DNA of 64,000 nucleotides from Viridibacterium sp047600765. Lineage in GTDB: Bacteria > Pseudomonadota > Gammaproteobacteria > Burkholderiales > Rhodocyclaceae. Within the stretch, counting starts at the first letter, position 1. Every line of letters begins with the position of its first letter. Both the position numbers and the translations under genes were made by a program. Where the stretch lies: contig JASGKF010000002.1 in NCBI GenBank assembly GCA_047600765.1, forward strand, positions 1,054,001 through 1,118,000, in the 5' to 3' direction. A model generated the notes under the pieces. It saw only the letters and a program-made list of their open reading frames with translations. It was not told where the DNA came from and ran no database searches. Below are positions 25,477-34,701 of the stretch, piece after piece.

Positions 25477-25998
25477 TCAGTTGAAGCCATCCTTGCATAC
25501 AGCGGTTTGCTCAAGCCCTGGTGTCTTGCTCCGCACGACCTCACCCGTGCCTGAGGTCGTGATCTTGCTCAGGCTGACATAGCAGCGAGCGTCATCCCAT
25601 GTGTAGATCGCTTCGTAGTCTTCGCCCTTGATGGGGGTGAGGCGTAGCGTCACGACGCACATCTTGCCCTGGTACATGCCACGCATGGAGATCATGTACG
25701 GCGACCCTGACGGCACGAGTCGTTCAATCGCGGTTTTTTCCTCCAGTGCTGCGGAGCCGGGAATCCCGAGCGGCTTCTCGTCACGTAATCGTGCAATGCC
25801 TCCAATCATGCCTAGCGTCATCGGTGATTCGCATTTCCCCGATGGATAAGCCAGCGCGCCGACGGTTGTGCCCCGAGTGGTTTGCGGTGCAGAGATGCGG
25901 AACCTTGCTGCGCTGTCAGCAGGCGGTGCGACATACGACGAAGCGCAGCCGGCAAGAAGTACCGTGATGAACGGGAGAAACCTGGTGTGTGCAGTCAT
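25477..25998 (-). CDS. Small lipoprotein, unknown
   Basis: A 173-residue protein with lipobox VLLAGC (Cys about residue 18). The mature region contains a YPSGKCESPMTLGMIGG segment and several strands (PYMISMRGMYQGKMCVVTLRLTPIKGEDYEAIYTWDDARCYV). Five cysteines suggest disulfides in the periplasm. It resembles outer-membrane-lipoprotein-like accessory proteins with no named family. Next to a similar lipoprotein gene at 26071-26562 on the same strand. Confidence 0.7.
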   Translation of the reverse strand: MTAHTRFLPFITVLLAGCASSYVAPPADSAARFRISAPQTTRGTTVGALAYPSGKCESPMTLGMIGGIARLRDEKPLGIPGSAALEEKTAIERLVPSGSPYMISMRGMYQGKMCVVTLRLTPIKGEDYEAIYTWDDARCYVSLSKITTSGTGEVVRSKTPGLEQTAVCKDGFN

Positions 25999-26070
25999 GA
26001 TCGCAATTCTGGGCAGTAGTAGATCGGGTAGGGCAAGCCTGGCCGGGGCAGGGACGGGATTGGCTGCGAA

Positions 26071-26562
26071 TCAGGAGCAGGTGTTGGGGCTGTTGCGCAT
26101 TTCGTAGTCCAGGTTCTTGCCACTCACGACTTCCTTTGTCCGGCTGTTTTCGAGCCAGATCCTCACGGTGTCAGGGGTGGGGTAAGAGAATTTGACGGCA
26201 TATTCTTCCCCGCCGACGGCATCGAACCACATGGACCAGAAGACGCTCCATTTTCGATGGAAGTATCTGACCTGCATGTGATGGCGGCCGGGTTTGACTG
26301 TGACGAGATTGGGTGACTCGAAGCCGTTGTCGTATCCAGGTGCAAAGTTGAACGTGGATTTTCCGTCGATGCATTTGATGAGGATGCCGCTATACGGGAC
26401 GTTGAACAGCCCGCGCTCATCGCTGATGAATCCTTTGACGGTTGCAATCTGATCCGGCCGCAGATTCTTGTCTTCATACGCCGCGTAGGGCTGCGACGTG
26501 CCAATGGTGCTGGCGCAGCCGACACAGACGACGAAGAGTAGCGGCAGGAGTATGTTTTTCAT
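26071..26562 (-). CDS. Small lipoprotein, unknown
   Basis: A 163-residue protein with lipobox VVCVGC (Cys about residue 16). The mature protein has a strand-rich domain: ATVKGFISDERGLFNVPYSGILIKCIDG, VTVKPGRHHMQVRYFHRKWSVFWSMWFDAVGGEEYAVKFSY. The PGRH..V.Y and G..Y.v.f spacing is a PEGA-like or small immunoglobulin-like arrangement common in bacterial lipoproteins. It is 230 bases downstream of the RTX gene end and separated by a terminator. Confidence 0.72.
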   Translation of the reverse strand: MKNILLPLLFVVCVGCASTIGTSQPYAAYEDKNLRPDQIATVKGFISDERGLFNVPYSGILIKCIDGKSTFNFAPGYDNGFESPNLVTVKPGRHHMQVRYFHRKWSVFWSMWFDAVGGEEYAVKFSYPTPDTVRIWLENSRTKEVVSGKNLDYEMRNSPNTCS

Positions 26563-26735
26563 TTGGATGACCAGACAGTCAAGGGGTGGCTCACGGTTTC
26601 GGGAAAGCGTGGTCGGGACTTGATCGGGCGCTCGTGGTGAATCGCTACAAGTTCGATCCGGCGAAAATTCTATGGAGCCATAGCGTCGATGTTTGATATC
26701 AAGCATCCAAGTGCTGGTCTGGAGGGCGGGAAAAG

Positions 26736-26766
26736 AAAAACGCCCGGAGAGATCTCTCCAGGCGTT
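26736..26766 (-). terminator. Rho-independent terminator after the RTX gene, copy 2 of 3
   Basis: Minus-strand stem AACGCCTGGAGAG / CTCTCCGGGCGTT with one G-T pair and trailing Ts, 26 bases beyond the RTX stop at 26792. It differs at a few positions from the copies at 25309 and 31441. Confidence 0.85.
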
Positions 26767-26791
26767 CTGGTAACGCAATCTGAATCGGGGG

Positions 26792-29700
26792 CTACTGCCA
26801 CGCAGCAGCAAGTGCGGGGGCCAATGCGTTTTGGTAGCTGGGTGATAGGGTGGTCTGGCCGGGCGGAGGGGGGGCAAAGCTGGCCATGGCATTCACCAGA
26901 AGGTCAACGCGACTGTCAAGAAGGGTCTTGCCGTCCGAGGATTTCATCTGTTCAACGTGATAGGCCGTGCCGCCATACCAGTTGGAAATGACGACTTGAT
27001 CAGTGGTGCCAATGATCGTGATCAGGAGGTTGTTGCTACTACGCTGGAACCACAGTTGATTGCTTGCAACGTCAGAACCGAACTGCAGCAGGTCAGAGCC
27101 TGAGGTTCCATCTGCTTCTGAAATGGTGTCTTTGGAAGCGCCGCGTCCAAACAGATACGTGTCGTTTCCGCTGCCACCTACCAGCGTATCCATACCTCCT
27201 GCACCATCCAGTGTGTCATTGCCAGTCTGAGCGCTCAGTACGTTGTTGCCACTGTTGCCGATCAGCACGTTGTTGCCGGCATTGCCCGTACCGGAAGCGG
27301 AAAGACTACCACTGAGGGTGAGATTTTCCAGGTTATTGCCAAGCGTGTAATTGAAGCCGATCACGACTGTGTCGCTGCCTTCGCCTGCGTACTCCACGAT
27401 GACGTCACTGCTGTCAATGACATAGGTGTCGTCGCCAACGCCACCGGTAAGAGTGTCGATACCAGCTCCGCCATCAAGTGTGTCGTTGCCAGCGTTGCCT
27501 GCGAGGGCGTTATTGCCCGTATTGCCGGTCAACTTGTTGTCCAGTGAATTGCCCGCACCACTGATGGCTGATCCGCCAGACAAGATGAGATTTTCTACGT
27601 TGGATCCGAGTGTGTAGCTGATATTGGTTGTTACGGCATCGGTTCCTTCGTTCAGCTTCTCTGTCACAACATCGCTGACACTATCAACAACATACATGTC
27701 GTTGCCCGTGCCGCCTGACATTGAATCAACGCCGGTGCCTCCGTCGAGGGAGTCATTGCCAGCGCCGCCATCAAGAGTGTCATTGCCAGAGCCTCCGCTA
27801 ATGACGTTGTCAGCAGCGTTGCCAGTAAGGATGTTGTTGAGTTCATTGCCGGTAGCTGTGCGTGCCGTGCTGCCTGTGAGCGTCAGGTTCTCGAGGTTGC
27901 TACCCAGCGTGTAATCTCTCGACGACTGAACTGTATCCGTGCCTTCTCCGGCGTACTCGTAGATGTAGTCATAGTCGTTGACCAGATATGTGTCATTGCC
28001 GGTCCCACCATGCAGAGTGTCAATTCCGGCGCTACCGTCGAGAGTGTCATTGCCGGATAAGCCGTTCAGAGAGTTGTTGGCGCTGTTGCCGACTATTACG
28101 TTGTGCAGGGAGTTTCCCCCCGCCCACATTGCTGTTGCGCCAGTGAGCGTGAGGTTCTCGATATTCTCGCTTAGCGAAAAATTGCTGGCACTGAATACCG
28201 TATCTGTTCCTTCGCCAAAATACTCCCAGGCAATGTCCCTGTCGTTATCGACAATGTAAGTGTCGTTCCCCTGTCCGCCATACAGCTGATCAAATCCAGC
28301 TCCACCATTCAGTGTGTCGTCGCCGGCTCTTCCTTCCAGCGTGTTGTCGTTGCTATTGCCAAGCATCAGGTTGTCGCGATCATTGCCTTGAGCATGCATG
28401 GATAGCGCGCCGGTTAACGTGATGTTTTCAATATTTATGTCGGTCAACGTGTAGCTGTACAACGTGCTCAGTACGGTGTCTGTGCCCTCATTCGAGTATT
28501 CGACTATGACGTCTCCCCAAGTGTTGACAGCATATGTGTCGTTACCGGCGCCCCCAAGCATGGTGTCGCTGCCCAGACCTCCGTCGATGGTGTCGTCACC
28601 GAAATAGCCAAAGAGGGTGTTGTTGTTGGTGTTCCCTATCAGTGCGTTGTTGCTATCGTTGCCATGTGCGGATTGCGCCAGAGAGCCTGTCAATACGAGG
28701 TTTTCGACAGCGCGTCCGAATAAGGAGTAGTTCACGGAAGAAAATACGATGTCAGTGCCTTCGTTCTCGCTCTCGATTACCAGGTCGAGGCTGTTGTCGA
28801 CTATGTAAGTGTCGCTCCCTTCTCCACCAACGAGCTGGTCTTCACCGGAGCCTCCGTCCAGCGTGTCGTTGCCAGACCCGCCAAACAGATAGTCGTTATC
28901 GGCTTCGCCATTCAATGAATCATCACCAATGCCGCCGTCCAGTTGATCCCCTCCGGCACCACCATTGAGCGAGTCATTGCCAGCATCGCCAACCAGGTTG
29001 TTGTCGCCGGAGTTGCCTGTGATGACGTTGTTCAGTGAATTTCCAAGGCCGGCCGCTGAGCTGAAACCTGTCAGCGTGAGATGTTCGAGCTCTTGCCCGA
29101 GCTGATAGCTGATGGACGACTGGACCGTGTCGATGCCCTCGTTCAGTTGTTCGACAATAGAGTCCCCGCTGTTGTCGACAACGTAGAAGTCATTCCCACG
29201 ACCGCCAATCATCATGTCTTTGCCGTTACCTCCATCCAGCGTGTCATCCCCTTCGCCGCCCCCCAGGAAGTTGTCGACTTCATTGCCAGTGATTGAATTG
29301 TCCAGCGCATTGCCCATGCCGGCTGTCGCGCCGACTGTCAGCACAAGATTTTCGAGATTAGCTCCAAGTTGATAGCTAGAGGTGGCTGAGAGGACCGTAT
29401 CAATCCCTTCGGCTGAGTTCTCGATAATGACATCTTGGGTAGTGTCTACGCGGTATGTGTCGTTGCCAGCACCGCCAGACATTGTGTCGTTGCCCAGTCC
29501 TCCATCAAGCAGATTGGCGGCTGTGTTGCCTACGATGTAATTGGAAAGAATATTGCCCGTGGCATTGATGGCCGAGCTACCAGACAGCGTCAGATTTTCG
29601 ACGTTTTCCGACAGCGTATGACTGACGCTCGACACAACAGTGTCCAGACCTTCGCCAGCAAGTTCAATGACGACGTCTCCTGAATCGACGAAATAGGTGT

Positions 29701-31168
29701 CGTCGCCTGCGCCGCCGCTCATTGTGTCAACCTCCGAGCCGCCGTCGAGCGTATTGCCAGCGGCGTTGCCCGTCAGCGTATTCGCCAAGTCGTTACCCGT
29801 CGCAGTCACGGCAGTTCCCGACAGAACAAGATTCTCGATATGGGCACTCAGTGCATAGCTGACGCTGGAGATGACGGTGTCGATACCGTCATTGATCTCT
29901 TCGAGGATCTGGTCATCGTCCGAATCGACAATATAGCTGTCGTCGCCAGAGCCCCCGGATAGCACGTCATCACCGCCCCTGCCGTACAGCGTGTCGTTGC
30001 CGCTGCCCCCAAGCAGGCTGTCTGCGCCTGTGCTTCCGTCCAGCAGGTTGTTGCCGCTGTTTCCGTTCAGGATATTGTTGTCGGCGTTGCCGATGGCATT
30101 GGATGAACCTGTGCCCGTGAGTGTCAAATTCTCCAATGCATAGCCCAGTTCCCAGCTGATGCTGGAAACGACCGTGTCGTTGCCTTCCCCGTAGTTCTCT
30201 GAAATGGCAACCTCGCCTGAATCGATCACGTAGGTGTCGTCGCCTTGACCGCCAGACAGTGTGTCCTGACCGCCTCCTGATACCAGCGTGTCGTTGCCAA
30301 ACCCTCCCTGGAGGCGATTGCTGGCACTGTTGCCCGTCAGTACGTTGTCCAGTGAATTGCCGTACCCGTCTATCGCGGCGTTGCCAATGAGCGTCAAGTT
30401 TTCGACGTTGGCTTCGTAGAAACCTAGCGCGAAACTGACGTTCGTCTGGATGGTATCGATGCCGGCATTGGCGTCCTCCGTAACGCGATCCGAAGTCGAG
30501 TCAACGACATAGGTGTCGTCGCCTGTTCCGCCAATCAGCCAGTCATTCCCCAGACCACCGTCGAGCGTGTCGTTGCCTTCCATGCCATAGAGCACATTGC
30601 TGCCATCGTTGCCAGCAATCAAGTTGCTGATTTCATTGCCCGTTCCTTCGAGATTTCCAAGGCCCATGAGGAGAAGGTTCTCGACATGGCTACTCAAGGC
30701 ATAACTAACGCTGGACTGGACGCTGTCGGAACCTTCCTCTTCGAGCTCCATAATCTGATCCTGGCCGGAGTTGACGATGTACAGATCATTGCCTGTGCCA
30801 CCAACGAGCGTGTCATCCCCGCTCTTTCCATCGAGTGTATCGTCCCCTTCAAGTCCTTCCAGCGTGTTGGCTGCGGCGTTGCCAAGCAGAATGTTGGCGC
30901 TATTGTTCCCCGTGCCGCGGCTGGCTGTAAGGCCTGTCAGCGTCAGGTTCTCGACCTGGTAAGTGAGCTGGTACGTGACGCTTGAAATAACGGTGTCGTT
31001 TCCCTCGCCCGCATACTCCCAGACAAGATCGTTCTCATTGTTGACGAGGTAAACATCATCGCCGGCGTTGCCGACCATGAGGTCGGCATCAGCGCCACCA
31101 TCCAGCGTGTCGTTGCGGTTATCCCCGTAGAGCGAGTCTTCTCCTGCAGAGCCCTGGATGAATGGCAT
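26792..31168 (-). CDS. Giant RTX calcium-binding repeat protein, type I secreted
   Basis: A 1458-residue protein made almost wholly of 14 repeats of about 100 residues. Each repeat has an ENLTLTG-type strand, a GNxxxNxLxGN segment, then RTX nonapeptides (GGxGNDTLDGGxGxD) and a DDTYxVDSxxDxVxExxxEG turn. No enzymatic domain is present. The last 130 residues (LLQFGSDVASNQLWFQRS...VISNWYGG...SSDGKTLLDSRVDLLVNAM) form the haemolysin-type Ca-binding-related C-terminal domain that carries the uncleaved type I secretion signal. Calcium would fold the repeats outside the cell. Start at 31168 (MPFIQGSAGED) has no cleavable signal, as expected. No T1SS transporter gene is in the window. Likely an adhesin, surface layer or matrix protein. 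Confidence 0.9.
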   Translation of the reverse strand: MPFIQGSAGEDSLYGDNRNDTLDGGADADLMVGNAGDDVYLVNNENDLVWEYAGEGNDTVISSVTYQLTYQVENLTLTGLTASRGTGNNSANILLGNAAANTLEGLEGDDTLDGKSGDDTLVGGTGNDLYIVNSGQDQIMELEEEGSDSVQSSVSYALSSHVENLLLMGLGNLEGTGNEISNLIAGNDGSNVLYGMEGNDTLDGGLGNDWLIGGTGDDTYVVDSTSDRVTEDANAGIDTIQTNVSFALGFYEANVENLTLIGNAAIDGYGNSLDNVLTGNSASNRLQGGFGNDTLVSGGGQDTLSGGQGDDTYVIDSGEVAISENYGEGNDTVVSSISWELGYALENLTLTGTGSSNAIGNADNNILNGNSGNNLLDGSTGADSLLGGSGNDTLYGRGGDDVLSGGSGDDSYIVDSDDDQILEEINDGIDTVISSVSYALSAHIENLVLSGTAVTATGNDLANTLTGNAAGNTLDGGSEVDTMSGGAGDDTYFVDSGDVVIELAGEGLDTVVSSVSHTLSENVENLTLSGSSAINATGNILSNYIVGNTAANLLDGGLGNDTMSGGAGNDTYRVDTTQDVIIENSAEGIDTVLSATSSYQLGANLENLVLTVGATAGMGNALDNSITGNEVDNFLGGGEGDDTLDGGNGKDMMIGGRGNDFYVVDNSGDSIVEQLNEGIDTVQSSISYQLGQELEHLTLTGFSSAAGLGNSLNNVITGNSGDNNLVGDAGNDSLNGGAGGDQLDGGIGDDSLNGEADNDYLFGGSGNDTLDGGSGEDQLVGGEGSDTYIVDNSLDLVIESENEGTDIVFSSVNYSLFGRAVENLVLTGSLAQSAHGNDSNNALIGNTNNNTLFGYFGDDTIDGGLGSDTMLGGAGNDTYAVNTWGDVIVEYSNEGTDTVLSTLYSYTLTDINIENITLTGALSMHAQGNDRDNLMLGNSNDNTLEGRAGDDTLNGGAGFDQLYGGQGNDTYIVDNDRDIAWEYFGEGTDTVFSASNFSLSENIENLTLTGATAMWAGGNSLHNVIVGNSANNSLNGLSGNDTLDGSAGIDTLHGGTGNDTYLVNDYDYIYEYAGEGTDTVQSSRDYTLGSNLENLTLTGSTARTATGNELNNILTGNAADNVISGGSGNDTLDGGAGNDSLDGGTGVDSMSGGTGNDMYVVDSVSDVVTEKLNEGTDAVTTNISYTLGSNVENLILSGGSAISGAGNSLDNKLTGNTGNNALAGNAGNDTLDGGAGIDTLTGGVGDDTYVIDSSDVIVEYAGEGSDTVVIGFNYTLGNNLENLTLSGSLSASGTGNAGNNVLIGNSGNNVLSAQTGNDTLDGAGGMDTLVGGSGNDTYLFGRGASKDTISEADGTSGSDLLQFGSDVASNQLWFQRSSNNLLITIIGTTDQVVISNWYGGTAYHVEQMKSSDGKTLLDSRVDLLVNAMASFAPPPPGQTTLSPSYQNALAPALAAAWQ

Positions 31169-31530
31169 GATTCCCTCTTTAGTGTTTTGGTTGCTATGAC
31201 AGCTGTCGATTGTGGACGCCCGGATAGGGGCTTGGGCGCGTACGCCATGATAGGACATTCGTATGTGACGTGGGCATACTCTGCGCGCCATCAGTCAGGA
31301 TGCAAAAACCGGTCAAGTTTCAATATTCGGGTGCTGTGCTGCCGCGTGTGTGGGGCGTGAGCGTTGGAGGGGCGAGAACAGTGACCTGTTGATTGTCTTT
31401 TGTCGTGCGGTAAAAGGAGCTCTGCGAGCTCCCCACAAAGAAAAAACGCCCGGAGATTTCTCTCCGGGCGTTCTGTCATCGACTGCCTGAAACGTACGGT
31501 GATCAGTACGTCCAGCCCAGTGCGTCCAGC
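31169..31530. other. Non-coding region between RTX and pectate lyase genes
   Basis: A 362-base stretch. It holds the presumed RTX promoter near 31170-31300, a small hairpin GGAGCT-CTGCG-AGCTCC at about 31416-31432, and the terminator at 31441-31472. No credible gene; the apparent short frame reading MTERPERN through the terminator is an artefact. Confidence 0.6.
31441..31472 (-). terminator. Rho-independent terminator after pectate lyase, copy 3 of 3
   Basis: The same 12-base stem (AACGCCCGGAGA / TCTCCGGGCGTT) and T-run as at 25309. The identity extends about 20 bases past the stem on the right side of the plus strand (TTCTGTCATC then ACTGCCTG), so it is more than a chance hairpin match. It lies 58 bases after the pectate lyase stop. 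Confidence 0.85.
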
Positions 31531-32790
31531 TTAGTACGTCCACGTTTCCTTCACGCGGTTCACCGGAGCCGGATCCACACCATTGCCCGGGGCGATGCCG
31601 GTCTTCTTCGTGCCGTTGAGTTGATCGACGGCGAAGATGTCGGTGTAGGTCAGGTTGCAGGTGGAGGTGTTCCACTCGCTGCCGATGTTGCTCGACGAGC
31701 CCGAACCCTTCTCGACGCCCTTGTAGGTCGAGCAGACTTCGATTTCGCCGTTCCAGCGCAGCAGGTAGACGTTGCGCAGCGTGGCCTTGTCAGGCGTCGA
31801 GCCGTTCGAGTACGAGCTGTTCACACCCACGATGGTCTGGTGGTTGTGGATGCGCGAGTTCTCGATGATCACGTTGCGCGGGCCCTTGTTGCCGGTGCAG
31901 TCGCCGCAGGAGCGATAGAACTTGCCGCCCTTGCTCTTCCAGTTATCCGCCACGAAGCGCGTGATGTGGAAGGTGCCCTGGCCGTTGTGCTGGAAGGTCT
32001 TGTCGGTGCCGAGGAAGGCGCCGCCGCAATCAACACGCATCGTGGTGCCCGAGGCGCCGAGAGCCGTTGCGGCATCTTCGCCAAGGTCTTCCCACCACAC
32101 GTTGTAGACCGTGCAGTTGCCCTTGCAGTGCACGCCGTCGGCAGCGAGGTTGCCGATCACGACGTTGCGCAGCGTGGCGCCTTCTTCAAGGTCGAACACC
32201 GGCGGCTGGCCTTCGGACTGGCCGGCGTCAGACAGGTTGAAGCGCTTGCCACCGCCGTCGTAGGTGGTGCCGGCAGGCACGACGATGCTGGCGGTCAGCG
32301 GCACGGTGCTGCTCGGGGCGACGTAGGCCGGGCAACCTTGCCATGCGGGCACGGTCACGTTGCCAGTGGTGTTCACCGAGCTGGAGCTCGACGACTTGGA
32401 GCTGCTGCTGGACGAGGAGGGCGTGCTGCTCGACTTCGAGCTGCTCGAGGACGAGCTCGGTGCGACGCTGCTGGACGACTTCGAGCTGCTGCTCGACGAG
32501 ACCGATGCGACGCTCGACGACGCGGTGCCGGACGGAGCCGAGCACTCGTTGGTGCCGCCGGCGACCTTGGTGCCGGCGCCGAAGGTCACTTCGCCGCAGA
32601 CGAAGCTGCCCGAGAGAACCTTGTAGGTGAATTGATCCGAGCGGCCATAGGCCACATTCGTGTTGGCTGCCACCGAGCAGGTCTTGCCCTCGGTACAGAT
32701 GGTGGTGTAACCGGCGGGGCGGTTGGCCGCGCTGGCATCGACCATGACGCCAGCCAATAGCGCCAACAGCGCGAGTTGCTTGCTTCTCAT
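31531..32790 (-). CDS. Pectate lyase, polysaccharide lyase family 3, with Ser linker
   Basis: A 419-residue secreted enzyme. Residues 1-22 are a Sec signal. Residues about 23-85 are a small Cys-containing domain (GYTTICTEGKTCSV...GSFVCGEVTFG) likely to bind carbohydrate. A poly-Ser linker spans about 88-145. The C-terminal domain (about 155-419) has PL3 hallmarks: FDLEEGATLRNVVIG, ADGVHCKGNCTVYNVWWED (Cys pairs and Asp/Glu Ca ligands), GEDAATALG and KFYRSCGDCTGNKGPRNVIIE. It cleaves polygalacturonate by Ca-dependent beta-elimination outside the cell. Its presence points to a plant-polymer lifestyle. Confidence 0.93.
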   Translation of the reverse strand: MRSKQLALLALLAGVMVDASAANRPAGYTTICTEGKTCSVAANTNVAYGRSDQFTYKVLSGSFVCGEVTFGAGTKVAGGTNECSAPSGTASSSVASVSSSSSSKSSSSVAPSSSSSSSKSSSTPSSSSSSSKSSSSSSVNTTGNVTVPAWQGCPAYVAPSSTVPLTASIVVPAGTTYDGGGKRFNLSDAGQSEGQPPVFDLEEGATLRNVVIGNLAADGVHCKGNCTVYNVWWEDLGEDAATALGASGTTMRVDCGGAFLGTDKTFQHNGQGTFHITRFVADNWKSKGGKFYRSCGDCTGNKGPRNVIIENSRIHNHQTIVGVNSSYSNGSTPDKATLRNVYLLRWNGEIEVCSTYKGVEKGSGSSSNIGSEWNTSTCNLTYTDIFAVDQLNGTKKTGIAPGNGVDPAPVNRVKETWTY

Positions 32791-33132
32791 GTTGTCTCCT
32801 GGATTTGTAATCGAGCCGGACTGCGGGAACGGTGCGGGTCGTCCGGTGTTTTGCTGGTGTGCTGCATTCCCGGTGCCGGGATATTAGGAACATTAGTGGC
32901 ACCGGGCAACAAAGACTTGTTGCTGCATCGCCGCGAGTGAGGCGCCGTGCGGCTTGCCGTCAGCAGCTCCTGCCGTGGCACCGATGGCGCAAGCCGCTTG
33001 CCGTGGGCCGCACCCGCCACGCGGCAGATATGCATAGCAGCATTTGCATTGCAGTATTTCTTCGTTCCGCCGCTGCAGGGGTCACTCATAAGCTGTGCGT
33101 CAGCATTCATCGAGACGTCACAGGAGACCTCC
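32791..33132. other. Divergent promoter region, pectate lyase / sulfur locus
   Basis: A 342-base gap between the pectate lyase start and the rhodanese start. AT-rich patches near 32870-32920 (ATATTAGGAACATTAGTGG) and 33040-33065 are the most promoter-like. An AGGAGAC ribosome site precedes the rhodanese ATG. No open frame with coding character. No binding site recognised with confidence. Confidence 0.45.
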
Positions 33133-33645
33133 ATGTCCAACGCAGCGCTGCAATCCGTCCCCCTGTCGCGGGGCACCCAGCTTGCTGATGCCACTCCGCT
33201 GAGTGACGCCGCGGCGGCCATTCTCGAACAGGCTCGCCAGCAGGCTGCGGCACTCGGCTACGCCGGTGGCGTCTCGCCGCAAGACGCCTGGGCTCTGTTC
33301 AGCAGCGGGCAAGCCGTGCTGCTAGACGTGCGCACCGCCGAAGAGCGCAAGTTCGTCGGCTACGTGCCCGACAGCCTGCACGTCGCCTGGGCCACCGGCA
33401 CTGCCATGACCCGCAACCCGCGCTTCGTGCGCGAGGTGGAAGCCAGGCTCGCCAAGGACCGCATCGTGCTGCTGCTGTGTCGCAGCGGTAAGCGCTCGGT
33501 GGATGCCGCCGAAGCCCTCGCCAAGGCCGGCTTCACGCAGGCCTTCAACGTGCTCGAAGGCTTCGAGGGCGATCTCGACGCGCAGCAGCGACGCGGCGCG
33601 CTCGGCGGCTGGCGTCACCACGGCCTGGCCTGGGTGCAGGACTGA
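33133..33645 (+). CDS. Rhodanese-like sulfurtransferase
   Basis: A 170-residue single-domain rhodanese. DVRTAEERKFVGYVPDSLHVAW is the CH2A-type region and LLLCRSGKRSVDAAEALAKAGF carries the active-site loop CRSGKRS, whose Cys holds the persulfide. It has a longer N-terminal lead of about 35 residues than minimal rhodaneses. It opens a rightward gene set with serine O-acetyltransferase, an XRE regulator, the encapsulin shell and a cysteine desulfurase, so it probably passes or accepts sulfane sulfur around that compartment. Confidence 0.93.
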   Translation: MSNAALQSVPLSRGTQLADATPLSDAAAAILEQARQQAAALGYAGGVSPQDAWALFSSGQAVLLDVRTAEERKFVGYVPDSLHVAWATGTAMTRNPRFVREVEARLAKDRIVLLLCRSGKRSVDAAEALAKAGFTQAFNVLEGFEGDLDAQQRRGALGGWRHHGLAWVQD

Positions 33646-33717
33646 GCCGTAACCGGGACGTGTGCAGCAGGGCAGGGTGTGGGCCTGTCCGGAGTCGTAT
33701 CAATCGTGGAGCAGGAA

Positions 33718-34701
33718 ATGAGTGAAAGTGGATCGACCCGTGAGTTGCTGACGGCGGTTCCCAACTGGGAGCTCGACCAGGTCGTCACGCAACTGCGTGC
33801 CGTGCGTGAGCTGTGGCGCGACGGACAACAACGCAACAAGGAATCCGGCGGCCGCGAGCTGCCATCCCGCGAAGCACTGGAGGGCATCACCGCCAGCCTC
33901 TGCGCCGCGCTGTTCCCCATGCGCCTCGGCCCAGCCGATCTGCGCCAGGAGAGCGAAGACTTCTACGTCGGTTACACGCTCGACGCCGCCTTCAACGCAT
34001 TGCTCGCGCAGGTGCGGCTGGAGCTCCGCTACGCCGCCCGTCACGCCACCGCCAGCGCGGTCGAGATCGAGCTCGCCGCCATCGGCATCGTGCGTGGCTT
34101 CGCTGCAACGTTGCCCGGCGTGCGCCTGCTGCTCGACACCGATGTGCAGGCCGCCTTCAACGGCGACCCCGCCGCACGCAGCGTCGACGAAGTGCTGCTC
34201 TGCTACCCCGGCATCGTCGCCATCATCCACCACCGCCTCGCGCACCAGCTCTACCGCCTCGGTGTGCCGCTGCTGGCGCGCATCGTGGCCGAGATCGCGC
34301 ACTCCGCCACCGGCATCGACATCCACCCCGGCGCGCAGATCGGCGCCGGCTTCTTCATCGACCACGGCACGGGCGTCGTCATCGGCGAGACGGCCGTGAT
34401 CGGCGAACGCGTACGCATCTACCAGGCCGTCACGCTGGGCGCCAAGCGCTTCGAGAAGGGCGAAGACGGCAAGCTGCAGAAAGGCCAACCGCGTCACCCG
34501 CAGGTCGAAGACGACGTGGTCATCTACGCCGGTGCCACCATTCTTGGTCGTATCACCATCGGGCGCGGCTCCAGCATTGGCGGCAACGTCTGGCTCACGC
34601 ACAGCGTGCCCCCCGGCAGCCAGGTCACACAGGCCAGCCTGCAAAGCCAGCCGCGCCGCGCGGCAGAGCCGGCATCCGTCAGTGAAGGGAGCGCGCAATG
34701 A
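33718..34701 (+). CDS. cysE: Serine O-acetyltransferase
   Basis: A 327-residue enzyme that acetylates L-serine with acetyl-CoA, giving the substrate for cysteine synthesis. After an N-terminal helical region (about 1-185) comes the left-handed beta-helix: IDIHPGAQIGAGFFIDHGTGVVIGETAVIGERVRIYQAVTLGA, with the catalytic DHGTG and HIS-containing IDIHPG turns, then IYAGATILGRITIGRGSSIGGNVWLTHSVPPGS. This is the longer EpsC/SAT form typical of encapsulin 2A loci. Start ATG 33718; the stop overlaps the XRE gene start by 4 bases (ATGA), suggesting coupling. Confidence 0.95.
   Translation: MSESGSTRELLTAVPNWELDQVVTQLRAVRELWRDGQQRNKESGGRELPSREALEGITASLCAALFPMRLGPADLRQESEDFYVGYTLDAAFNALLAQVRLELRYAARHATASAVEIELAAIGIVRGFAATLPGVRLLLDTDVQAAFNGDPAARSVDEVLLCYPGIVAIIHHRLAHQLYRLGVPLLARIVAEIAHSATGIDIHPGAQIGAGFFIDHGTGVVIGETAVIGERVRIYQAVTLGAKRFEKGEDGKLQKGQPRHPQVEDDVVIYAGATILGRITIGRGSSIGGNVWLTHSVPPGSQVTQASLQSQPRRAAEPASVSEGSAQ

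Noticed and set aside
28000..30990. Tandem DNA repeats considered as a CRISPR array
   Set aside because: Repeats are about 300 bases, degenerate and in phase with a protein; they encode RTX repeats.
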